From JAWPMV01 sp039819665 (GTDB lineage Bacteria; Bacteroidota; Bacteroidia; J057), in assembly GCA_039819665.1 (NCBI GenBank), contig JBCBRM010000001.1, positions 186,001-250,000 on the forward strand: a stretch of DNA of 64,000 nucleotides, given 5' to 3'. Shown here piece after piece: positions 41,398-48,623 of the stretch. The notes beneath the pieces are model-generated. The model saw only the letters and a program-made list of their open reading frames with translations, made no database searches and was not told the origin of the DNA. Position 1 is the first letter of the stretch. Every line of letters begins with the position of its first letter. A program made the position numbers and the translations under genes.

Positions 41398-41524
41398 AAG
41401 ATATAGGTATTAGGCTTGTTTAATTATTGACAAGGAAAGCAGATCGAGGTTGCGGCTTTGGTACAATTGATCATCTGAAAAATAAAATAAAGTAAAATTC
41501 AGGCTGATACGTCTGTAAGTATAT

Positions 41525-42085
41525 ATGAGCGAAGAAATAGCGCGGAGCAAACAGTCAATCACACTGATCATAGAGGAATATCAGGCCCCCCTGAAAGCCT
41601 TTATTCGATCTCGTTTGGCTTCAGAGGAAGATGCGGAGGATATTCTTCAGGAAGTTTGGTACCAGCTGAGTAAAAACCTTCAACAAGGGAATATAGAAAA
41701 TGAGCGTGCCTGGCTCTATAGGGTAGCACGCAATAAAGTCATAGATTCCTATCGTAAGAAATCTGCGGAGTGGCTGGAGGATTATGTCTATGAAGAAGAT
41801 GGAGATGCCTACCTGATTGATTCTTTGTTGGAGTCGGATGAAAGTCCAGAAATGGATTTCCTTAGAGAACAATTCTGGGAAGACATGTACGATGCTTTGG
41901 ATGCCTTACCAGAAAAACAAAGAGAAGTCTTTATCCTCAACGAATGGGAAGGTGTGACCTTAAGGGAGATTGCTGAAAGGAGAGGCGAGAATCTGAAGAC
42001 CATCATTTCCCGAAAAGGGTATGCGGTAAGACACTTAAGAGAGCGCTTACAGTTGATTTTTGAGGAATTTTTCGGAGTAGATTAA
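41525..42085 (+). CDS. ECF-type RNA polymerase sigma factor
   Basis: A 186-residue sigma-70-type factor with regions 2 and 4 only. Region 2 (about 15-85) has AEDILQEVWYQLSKNL and ENERAWLYRVARNKVIDSYRK. Region 4 (about 115-180) shows ALDALPEKQREVFILNEWEG, VTLREIAERRG and the recognition helix LKTIISRKGYAVRHLRERLQ. The acidic linker (YEEDGDAYLIDSLLESDESP) is normal. No anti-sigma gene follows, which is unusual for many ECF groups but occurs in some Bacteroidota. The next gene is an Hsp20 chaperone 155 bp downstream beyond a palindromic repeat, so the two may be linked in a stress response or may simply be neighbours. Confidence 0.95.
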   Translation: MSEEIARSKQSITLIIEEYQAPLKAFIRSRLASEEDAEDILQEVWYQLSKNLQQGNIENERAWLYRVARNKVIDSYRKKSAEWLEDYVYEEDGDAYLIDSLLESDESPEMDFLREQFWEDMYDALDALPEKQREVFILNEWEGVTLREIAERRGENLKTIISRKGYAVRHLRERLQLIFEEFFGVD

Positions 42086-42138
42086 AAAAATGAAAATAAT
42101 TTAAAGTAAAAGAAAGCGTGGTACGACTGTATAAGTGA

Positions 42139-42214
42139 AAGTGTTATAGTGGATGAGTGTTGTAGTGCGGAAGATTAATGAACAACAACACTAAAACACC
42201 ATAACACATTAAAT
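42139..42214. repeat. GTGTT/AACAC palindromic repeat, family C
   Basis: Left arm 42139-42168 begins AAGTGTTATAGTG; the right arm 42181-42214 complements about 21 of 28 aligned positions. The structure and wording match the element at 18286-18373. It lies in the 154 bp gap between the ECF sigma and Hsp20 genes. Confidence 0.65.
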
Positions 42215-42239
42215 CTTAAATCAAATAATTTTAAAAAAT

Positions 42240-42701
42240 ATGTTTAGTCACTGGAAACATGGTTGGCACTGGCCGGAAGATGATGAGCAAATGCGTGAAA
42301 GAGGACGCAAAGCAAAAGCCAGAGCAAAAAGAAAATTTAAACATCTTATGAACGAAGGAGGAAGTTGGAGAAGACCCAAATACAATATTCCTGTAAATGT
42401 CATTGAGCGGGAAACCGAGTACGAAGTAATGGTGCATGCGGTAACTTATCCAAAAGAAAACATCAAAGTATCTGTGGTAGACGATATGCTGTATATCAGT
42501 GGGACACGTGAGCCGGAAGAGGATAGACCTAACTTTGTATTGCAAGAGTATCCCATCAAGTCTTTTGAGCGTTCTTTCGAACTGAGCCATAAAGTCGATA
42601 AGGACAATATCTCAGCGAAGTTTGTGGACGGTATCCTGGTCGTTATCGTACCCAAAACAGAGGCCGCCCAAAAGCCTGAAGTCAACATTGACATTCAATA
42701 G
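42240..42701 (+). CDS. Hsp20/alpha-crystallin family small heat-shock protein
   Basis: A 153-residue ATP-independent holdase that binds unfolding proteins. The N-terminal 45 residues are basic and helical (ERGRKAKARAKRKFKHLMNE), unlike most bacterial Hsp20 N-termini, and could also touch nucleic acid or membranes. The alpha-crystallin domain (about 48-145) runs from YNIPVNVIERETEYEVMVHA to the closing strand VDGILVVIVPK, with PKENIKVSVVDDMLYISG in the middle. The C-terminal IxI anchor is present as VNIDI, used for oligomer assembly. It follows the ECF sigma gene on the same strand. Confidence 0.92.
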   Translation: MFSHWKHGWHWPEDDEQMRERGRKAKARAKRKFKHLMNEGGSWRRPKYNIPVNVIERETEYEVMVHAVTYPKENIKVSVVDDMLYISGTREPEEDRPNFVLQEYPIKSFERSFELSHKVDKDNISAKFVDGILVVIVPKTEAAQKPEVNIDIQ

Positions 42702-42875
42702 GGTTTGAATATATCGATGGTTATATGATGCGAGAGGGACGGAGGTGATCTGTCCCTTTCGTTTTTTGTTGAACCCCTTTTTCAATAACAAAGAGATTGT
42801 CAACCTGGCTGCAGAGAAAGGGCCGAAAACTCCGTCATTATCTAAGGAAGATAAATGAGATGGGAAATATGTCTG

Positions 42876-42903
42876 AGGTCCCTCGCCTTTGCCTGGGATG
42901 ACA
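42876..42903 (+). repeat. Right half of palindromic repeat family B
   Basis: AGGTCCCTCGCC followed by CTGGGATGACA matches the right end of the elements at 40093-40118 and 47805-47824. A full left half is not recognisable upstream. It lies just after the stop of the membrane-protein gene at 42911. Confidence 0.55.
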
Positions 42904-42910
42904 AGCATAT

Positions 42911-43288
42911 TTACCTCCCAAAGATCTCTGACCAGGGAATCACAAAAGGAAGAATAATCACCCAGACTAAAAAGAAACTCGCCATGCCTTTAGGATAAGG
43001 CTGATTTTGGAGCATGGCGGGTAGGGCTGCGACCAGCAGCCAGGAAGATTTATAAATGAGTTGGAAGAGGAGGACCAAACTCATTTTCATTGGAAAGAAA
43101 AGTCCCAGTATAGAGAGAATAAAAATGGCCGCCCATAAGGCTCCTACCAATCTAATAGCTTCAGAATATGCAAAGTCTCCGGAAAAGATAGACATCTGAG
43201 CAGACTGAGGGAAAAATAAGCTTGTAATACTTATCCAACCAGCTACAGCAATATTTGCTGCATACATCGCTTTCATTGCAGTTATCAT
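42911..43288 (-). CDS. Hypothetical four-helix membrane protein
   Basis: A 125-residue integral membrane protein with hydrophobic segments at about residues 5-24, 44-63, 68-90 and 103-120. Small and hydrophobic residues dominate, and no catalytic motif is visible. Its shape (four helices, Phe-Pro turn FFPQSAQ after the first, Trp-rich end PWSEIF) is like a widespread unnamed Bacteroidota family often found behind MarR, HxlR or TetR-type operators. Here a perfect 8-bp inverted repeat (43436-43454) lies 148 bp upstream, but no regulator gene is adjacent. ATG at 43288 is preferred; an internal ATG at 43276 is possible. Confidence 0.7.
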   Translation of the reverse strand: MITAMKAMYAANIAVAGWISITSLFFPQSAQMSIFSGDFAYSEAIRLVGALWAAIFILSILGLFFPMKMSLVLLFQLIYKSSWLLVAALPAMLQNQPYPKGMASFFLVWVIILPFVIPWSEIFGR

Positions 43289-43435
43289 AATAGTAAAACC
43301 CTGCAGAATGCCTTTTGTTGATAGCTTTCAGATTCACGCTGAGGCAATATTTTTCTATTGACCAAATCTTTATAAGTCCCATTGCCAACCGAAAGGCCCA
43401 TTTTCCTACTATTCGCAATATATTTCGAGTCTTAA

Positions 43436-43454
43436 GTACGTTGCAACAACGTAC
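43436..43454. promoter_or_regulatory. Perfect inverted repeat GTACGTTG-CAA-CAACGTAC (operator candidate)
   Basis: Two perfect 8-bp arms with a 3-bp centre. The right arm runs into TACATTTG, an exact TAnnTTTG promoter box on the plus strand, though no plus-strand gene follows. The size and symmetry are typical of MarR/HxlR/TetR operators. It most likely controls the membrane-protein gene at 42911-43288. Confidence 0.5.
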
Positions 43455-43501
43455 ATTTGCACTTTCGAGAATTTCGATATTACAATTCCCCAAGAATTAA
43501 C

Positions 43502-43939
43502 CTAAGGGGAATACACCCATTCCCAAACTTCTCCGTCTTCGAGATCCATGACTGAGCCTGCGAACTGAAATCCATTTTTACGAAGAATTTTTGTGGAAGC
43601 ATTTTCTTCCATAAGGGTCCTTGCCGTGATTCTCAATTCAGGGGCATGTCTCAATGCAATCTCAAGTAGCTTCCGGCACATTTCGCTAGCCACTCCTTTT
43701 TTCCTATGCCTTTCAAATGTTCCATATGCAATCTCGATTTGATTCTCTTTGGGTTGTCCTTTAAAAGCAGCTGTACCCACCCATTTTCCTTTAACTTTAG
43801 CAAAATATCCATGCCATGGGGGAGTATATCCAATCTCCTGATAGTAGGATTGGGTGAAATTGAAAATAGCTTTAGCTTCGGGATTATCCTCAAAATCTTT
43901 GAGTTGTTCCGGACGGTTGGTAATAGGAATAAGTTCCAT
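43502..43939 (-). CDS. GNAT family N-acetyltransferase
   Basis: A 145-residue acetyltransferase. The start is taken as the ATG at 43939 (MELIPITNRPEQ), since the earlier ATG at 43978 adds 13 residues that do not look like part of the fold. The GNAT core is seen in KGKWVGTAAFKG (beta4), NQIEIAYGTFERHRKKGVAS (beta5 and the acetyl-CoA loop, R-x-x-K-G-V-A) and RTLMEENASTKILRKNGFQ, the usual helix4/beta6-7 region. The length and motifs suit an aminoglycoside- or protein-type GNAT of broad class; no substrate is implied. It is monocistronic, 213 bp from the next gene downstream. Confidence 0.88.
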   Translation of the reverse strand: MELIPITNRPEQLKDFEDNPEAKAIFNFTQSYYQEIGYTPPWHGYFAKVKGKWVGTAAFKGQPKENQIEIAYGTFERHRKKGVASEMCRKLLEIALRHAPELRITARTLMEENASTKILRKNGFQFAGSVMDLEDGEVWEWVYSP

Positions 43940-44105
43940 GTCTAGCTGAAGTATGTTAGGCGAAATTAAGCATTTCATATGATGCCTTTATCCCCAAGCT
44001 GCGATTCAAGGGAATAGATCTATAAAGCCTTTATGTAAAATTCATTTACTGGCATCGACATTTTGCTTAATTTAGACGAGAAGCAAATGCTACAATACAG
44101 CTATT

Positions 44106-47100
44106 ATGACTACTAATTCTACAATCGGGACAAAAGTGTCCCGTCTTTCCTCAGTTTTTATTATTTCTACTTTACTTCTCTTTTTCCTTCAAAGTTGTGG
44201 AGAAGAAGGTCCTTCCTTGGCCTTAAAAAAAGGAGACCACATTATTCTTGTTGGAAATAATCTGGGTTCACGCATGATGAACTATGGTTTTTTCGAGACG
44301 GAAATGCAGCTACGTTACCCGGATAGCGCATTATATATCCGAAATATGTGTGATGGTGGAAATACTCCCGGATTCAGGCCACATTCAGGAAGAGAAGCTC
44401 CCTGGGCTTTTCCTGGTGCAGACAGTTTTCAAACCGAATTAGCAAATCCTTCTGGTAGTGTCGGGCATTTCGAAACTCCTGATGAATGGATCTCGAGGCA
44501 TAAAGCTGATATTATCCTCGCCTTCTTCGGCTACAATGAATCTTTTCAGGGAGAAGCAGGTCTGGAGAACTTTCGGGGAGAACTGGATGCTTTTGTCAAA
44601 CACAGCCTTTCCCAAAAATATAATGGAACATCTGCTCCACAATTAGCGCTTATTTCTCCCATTTCTTTCGAAGACCTTTCCTATAAAGTTGATTTGCCGA
44701 GCGGAAGAGAAGAGAATAAAAATCTCAAACTCTATACACAGGTAATCAAAGAAGTGGCAGCGGCGAATCAGGTTTTATTTCTGGATGCTTTTGGCCCTTC
44801 GAGGGCATGGTTTAGTACGGCTCAGGATTTGACTATAGATGGTGCGCAGATGAATGAAGAAGGCTATAAGACTTTTTCAACATTTCTGGCGGATGGAGTT
44901 TTTGGGAGTAAAGAGGCCCCGGCAGAGGCGCATAGAAAGCTCGTCCATGAAGCCGTGCAGGAGAAAAACTGGCTTTGGCACAATGACTACAAAATTCCAA
45001 ATGGCGTTCATGTATTTGGAAGAAGATATAATCCTTTTGGACCTGACAACTATCCGGATGAATTGAAAAAAATACGGGAGATGACGGATATTCGCGATCA
45101 GGCTATCTGGGCAGCTGCGAAAGGCGAGAGCATGGATGTAGCAGCCGCTGATGCAAATACCCATACCCTGGGAGTGGTTGAGACCAACTACAAAACCGGA
45201 GACTATGGACGTGGAAGTGCAGGTTATTTGTATGGGGAAGAAGCCGAAAGTAAACTGACTGTTCCGGAAGGCTATAAAATTGAACTCTTTGCTTCTGAGA
45301 AAGAATTCAATGATCTGGCCAATCCTATGCAGCTTTCTTTTGATAATAAAGGCCGCCTTTGGGTGGCAGTTATGCCTACCTATCCTCATTGGCGCCCGGG
45401 TGATCCTAAGCCAAATGATAAACTGATCATTTTAGAAGATACAGATGGCGATGGTAAAGCAGATAAGCAAACAACTTTTGCCGATAATCTCCATATACCG
45501 GTAGGATTTGAATTTGCTCCTGAAGGGGTCTATGTTTCTCAAGGAACCAATCTGGTCCTTTTAACAGATACGGATGGAGACGATAAAGCGGATAAAAAAG
45601 AAATTATTTTAAGTGGATTTGATGACCACGACACCCACCATGTAATCAGTGCATTTACGGCTGATCCTTCAGGGGCAATTTATATGGGAGAAGGCGTTTT
45701 CCTCCACACTAATGTTGAAACGGCTTACGGTCCGGTTCGCGGAACAAATGGAGGCTTCTATCGCTACAATCCTCAGCGCCATCATTTGGAAAGAACTGCT
45801 CAGCTATCTATTCCCAACCCCTGGGGAATTGCTTTTGATGAATGGGGGCAAAATATTTTTGCAGAAACTTCCGGTCCGGCTGTGCGTTGGATGATGCCCG
45901 GAACTATCAAGCCCCTTTATGGAGTTGCTACTCATAAATCTTTTGACCTAATCAAAGATGAACATAAAGTACGACCAACCTCAGGGCTGGAGTTTGTCCA
46001 TAGTCGCCATTTTCCGGATGAGGTACAGGGAGATATGTTGATCAATAATGACATCGGCTTTTTGGGGATGAAACAGCACTCTTTCGAAGATAAGGGAACG
46101 GGTTATGATGTAAACTTTCGCCATAATTTGGTAGAAAGCACTGATGGTAACTTCCGACCGGTAGATATGGAATTTGCGCCTGATGGCTCCCTGTATTTGA
46201 TAGACTGGCACAATGTATTGATCGGACATATGCAGCACAATGCACGCGATCCACTAAGGGATCATGTACACGGTCGTATTTATCGTATCACCTATCCCTC
46301 TCGTCCATTAGTTACTCCAGCGAAAGTGGCAGATGCCAGCATAGACGAATTGCTTGACAACCTTAAGCTACCTGAATACAGAACCCGCTACAGAACCAAA
46401 AGAGAACTTCGTGCACGTAGCCCCAAAAAGGTCTTAAGTAAACTGGCAGTCTGGGCAGATGGCTTAGATAAATCTGACCCCCGCTATGAACATCATATGT
46501 TAGAGGCGCTCTGGGTGAGTTGGGGTATGAATCAGATCAATGAAAATTTATTAAGGCAAGCACTTTCCGCTAAGGATTTCAGAGTTCGTGCAGCAGCGGT
46601 AAAAGTCCTGCGTTATGTTGGTCATCAGGTAGAAGATCAGGCTGACTTGCTTTTTGCTGCTGCACAGGATGATCACGGACGGGTACGTCTCGAATCTTTA
46701 GTGGCGGCTTCCTGGTTAGACAAAGAGGCCGGTATCGAAATTGTTAATGAAGCTGCGAAGAAGCCACTGGATGAATGGATCGTAAATGCCCATGTAACAG
46801 CTTTGGCTCACCTCAATGGAGAAGCTGTAAAGGCAAGAGCTCCTAAAGCAGTCGAAACTCATCTGGAGGGTGCTGATAGAGATTTATATGTAAAAGGGAA
46901 AGAAGTGTACCAAAGGGATGGATTATGTTCAACTTGTCATCAAGGCAATGGAAAGGGATTGGCAGCTGCAGGTTTCCCTCCATTGGCAGGTTCACCCTGG
47001 GTAACAAAGTCTGATGAATTACTCATCAAACTCAGTCTGAAAGGCTTGATGGGGCCGATGGAGTTGATGGGAGTAAAATATAATGGACTTGTGCCGATGA

Positions 47101-47285
47101 CTCCACATGAAGGCTTACTTGATGATGATGAGCTTTCGGCTGTATTGACTTATGTGAGAAATTCCTTTGGGAATAAAGCACCAGTTATCAGTGCTGAGAA
47201 AGTAAAAGCTATACGCGAGAAAGTAAAAGATAAGAAGGGCTATTATACCCCCGCTGAGTTGCTTCAGCAGCATCCGATCAATTAG
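44106..47285 (+). CDS. Large lipoprotein: SGNH hydrolase, PVC-type dehydrogenase, HEAT repeats and cytochrome c
   Basis: A 1059-residue lipoprotein (lipobox LQSC, Cys31 region). Domains in order: an SGNH/GDSL-like hydrolase (about 38-270), with HIILVGNNLGSRMMNYGF replacing the usual GDS block and NESFQG and DGAQMNEEGY later; a linker; a PVC-type glucose/sorbosone-dehydrogenase-like propeller (about 395-740), with YKIELFASEKEFNDLANPMQ, DTDGDGKADK and NPWGIAFDEWGQ; HEAT-like repeats (about 750-910); and a c-type cytochrome with heme motif CSTCH at 941-945. The propeller may oxidise sugars and pass electrons to the heme. Such proteins are typical of Planctomycetota and aerobic Bacteroidota. It is monocistronic and ends in a strong terminator. 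The SGNH catalytic residues should be checked. Confidence 0.9.
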   Translation: MTTNSTIGTKVSRLSSVFIISTLLLFFLQSCGEEGPSLALKKGDHIILVGNNLGSRMMNYGFFETEMQLRYPDSALYIRNMCDGGNTPGFRPHSGREAPWAFPGADSFQTELANPSGSVGHFETPDEWISRHKADIILAFFGYNESFQGEAGLENFRGELDAFVKHSLSQKYNGTSAPQLALISPISFEDLSYKVDLPSGREENKNLKLYTQVIKEVAAANQVLFLDAFGPSRAWFSTAQDLTIDGAQMNEEGYKTFSTFLADGVFGSKEAPAEAHRKLVHEAVQEKNWLWHNDYKIPNGVHVFGRRYNPFGPDNYPDELKKIREMTDIRDQAIWAAAKGESMDVAAADANTHTLGVVETNYKTGDYGRGSAGYLYGEEAESKLTVPEGYKIELFASEKEFNDLANPMQLSFDNKGRLWVAVMPTYPHWRPGDPKPNDKLIILEDTDGDGKADKQTTFADNLHIPVGFEFAPEGVYVSQGTNLVLLTDTDGDDKADKKEIILSGFDDHDTHHVISAFTADPSGAIYMGEGVFLHTNVETAYGPVRGTNGGFYRYNPQRHHLERTAQLSIPNPWGIAFDEWGQNIFAETSGPAVRWMMPGTIKPLYGVATHKSFDLIKDEHKVRPTSGLEFVHSRHFPDEVQGDMLINNDIGFLGMKQHSFEDKGTGYDVNFRHNLVESTDGNFRPVDMEFAPDGSLYLIDWHNVLIGHMQHNARDPLRDHVHGRIYRITYPSRPLVTPAKVADASIDELLDNLKLPEYRTRYRTKRELRARSPKKVLSKLAVWADGLDKSDPRYEHHMLEALWVSWGMNQINENLLRQALSAKDFRVRAAAVKVLRYVGHQVEDQADLLFAAAQDDHGRVRLESLVAASWLDKEAGIEIVNEAAKKPLDEWIVNAHVTALAHLNGEAVKARAPKAVETHLEGADRDLYVKGKEVYQRDGLCSTCHQGNGKGLAAAGFPPLAGSPWVTKSDELLIKLSLKGLMGPMELMGVKYNGLVPMTPHEGLLDDDELSAVLTYVRNSFGNKAPVISAEKVKAIREKVKDKKGYYTPAELLQQHPIN

Positions 47286-47310
47286 GTGCTAGTTAAATTG
47301 AAAATATTGT

Positions 47311-47337
47311 AAGGGCAGCTCATGAGCTGCCCTTTTT
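47311..47337 (+). terminator. Rho-independent terminator of the large cytochrome gene
   Basis: Perfect palindrome AAGGGCAGCT / AGCTGCCCTT around a short loop with T5, 26 bp after the stop codon. It touches the 3' end of the GIY-YIG remnant on the other strand. Confidence 0.85.
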
Positions 47338-47649
47338 AAATTGTAAACTTGAGGTCTTTCCATTTAGGATTGACGGATGCGATCAGTGCTTCTTTTTGGA
47401 TCGTCTCCAGCCTTTGATTTGTTTTTCTCTCAAAATGGCTTGTTGAATCTCACCGTATGATTCGTAATAAAGGAGGATATAGCAATAGTATTTTCCAGCA
47501 AAGGTATCCTGCTTCCCTCTTTGATTGAAATGGTCTTCGAGTCTTCTTCGAAGATTATTACACATCCCTGTTTAAAGGACGGTGCGAGAGGGATTCGTGA
47601 TTATGTAGACGTAGTAGGTCTTTGTACCGATGGTGAATAGCGGATTCAT
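47336..47649 (-). pseudogene. Broken GIY-YIG endonuclease gene (nonsense codon and frameshift)
   Basis: The minus strand from ATG 47649 reads MNPLFTIGTKTYYVYIITNP, the GIY half of a small GIY-YIG nuclease. It then meets TAA at codon 26 (47572-47574), exactly where the tyrosine of the YIG motif is expected (VLY-TG), and continues MCNNLRRRLEDHFNQRGKQD to QIKGWRRSKK. A single missing base near 47391 shifts the frame; restoring it yields ALIASVNPKWKDLKFTI and a stop at 47336. The full product would be about 104 residues, the normal size for these one-domain nucleases, which nick or cut DNA and are often multi-copy in Bacteroidota. Both lesions are simple changes, so sequencing error cannot be excluded, but two in one gene favour a real pseudogene. 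Confidence 0.85.
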
Positions 47650-47701
47650 GGAGTTTATTTTTATAAGACCCCATGCGTAGCTGTAATGTCAACATTCATA
47701 T

Positions 47702-47830
47702 GTGTCAGCCCAAGCCGTCGAGGGGTCTTAGACCTACACAACCGCCTTTCCCATGCTCATTTTAGGAAAGGGAAAATAGGTGGCTGGAATAATTTAGGTC
47801 CTTCGCTTATGCTCTGGATGACACGGTTGT
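47702..47830. repeat. Palindromic repeat family B, tandem unit 1
   Basis: 129 bp beginning GTGTCAGCCCAAGCCGTCGA and ending GGATGACACGGTTGT, with inverted ends. Unit 2 follows after 14 bp and is about 90 percent identical, including the central CCGCCTTTCCCATGCTCATT. Confidence 0.8.
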
Positions 47831-47844
47831 CATAAAAACCATAG

Positions 47845-47974
47845 GTGTCAGCCCAAGCCGTCGAGGGGCCTTAGGCCTACACAACCGCCTTTCCCATGCT
47901 CATTTTTGGTAAAGGGAAAATCGGTGGCTGAAATAATTAGGTCCTTCGCTTATGGCTCAGGATGACACGGTTGT
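47845..47974. repeat. Palindromic repeat family B, tandem unit 2
   Basis: 130 bp repeat of unit 1 with the same ends and centre. It stops 1 bp before the stop codon of the YdeI-like gene, so insertion took place at the very end of that gene's transcript. Related copies lie at 39897-39987, 39997-40125 and, as a half, 42876-42903. Confidence 0.8.
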
Positions 47975-47975
47975 T

Positions 47976-48470
47976 TTATTCATCTTTATCCCAAAATCTC
48001 TTCCCCTTAAAAACCTTATCCATCATCCTGGCGATACGCTCTACTTTGGTCTCTTCCTTTTTCGCATCATAAATCCAATCGAGGTAAAGCTTACGATCCC
48101 CTTCCGTCAGCTTCATGAAATTCTCATAGGTCTTCTTTGGCTCCAATTCAAAGCAGTCCATGATCTCCTGAGGAATCTCAAGATGAGACAAATCTGGCCA
48201 GAGGACTAGCTTCACCGTATCACCCGCTTCCTTGCCTATTTTTTTTCGAATCTCTTTACGAACAGACAGAAATAACTGCCCATTTCCCATGGGCATTAAT
48301 TTAAAGCGCTTAAGTTCAAAATCATCTATCCATCCTTTGACTGAGACCCAGCCAAATGGTGCTTTTCTATCCTGAGGGATTTCCGGAATCTCGGCATAGG
48401 TCCATCCTCCCTTGCCCGGCCATTTTTTAAGGAGGCATTCTCGATCTACAGCTGGATTTTCTTCCTTCAT
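47976..48470 (-). CDS. YdeI/OmpD-associated family protein (DUF1905-type N-terminal domain)
   Basis: A 164-residue cytoplasmic protein. The start is the ATG at 48470 (MKEENPAVDREC); an ATG at 48503 adds 11 atypical residues. A DUF1905-like barrel (about 10-90) includes GGWTYAEIPEIPQDRKAPFG and VSVKGWIDDFELKRFKLMPM, followed by the YdeI/OmpD-associated C-terminal helical domain (about 105-160), with ENFMKLTEGDRKLYLDWIYD and ETKVERIARMMDKVFKGKR. The family is linked loosely to envelope stress and bacteriocin tolerance but has no proven activity. The gene ends directly at a palindromic repeat. Confidence 0.88.
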   Translation of the reverse strand: MKEENPAVDRECLLKKWPGKGGWTYAEIPEIPQDRKAPFGWVSVKGWIDDFELKRFKLMPMGNGQLFLSVRKEIRKKIGKEAGDTVKLVLWPDLSHLEIPQEIMDCFELEPKKTYENFMKLTEGDRKLYLDWIYDAKKEETKVERIARMMDKVFKGKRFWDKDE

Positions 48471-48623
48471 ATTTATCTTCTTGCAGTCGGAAATAAAGTT
48501 CAAACGCTAGGTGTAAATGAGTAGCTATTAAAGGTAAAGAAATGTCAGAGGGAAAGGACGGATTTTTTTTTAATTCTGCTCAATAGCCTTAGATTGGGTC
48601 TGGAACTTAGATCATAGAGACAC

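Noticed and set aside
43161..43493. Minus-strand 110-codon frame overlapping the four-helix protein gene
   Set aside because: Alternative frame of the membrane-protein gene, cysteine-rich and irregular; the 42911-43288 frame has the convincing helices.
47702..47974. CRISPR array
   Set aside because: Only two units of about 130 bp with a 14 bp spacer, and the units are palindromic elements found elsewhere in the window.
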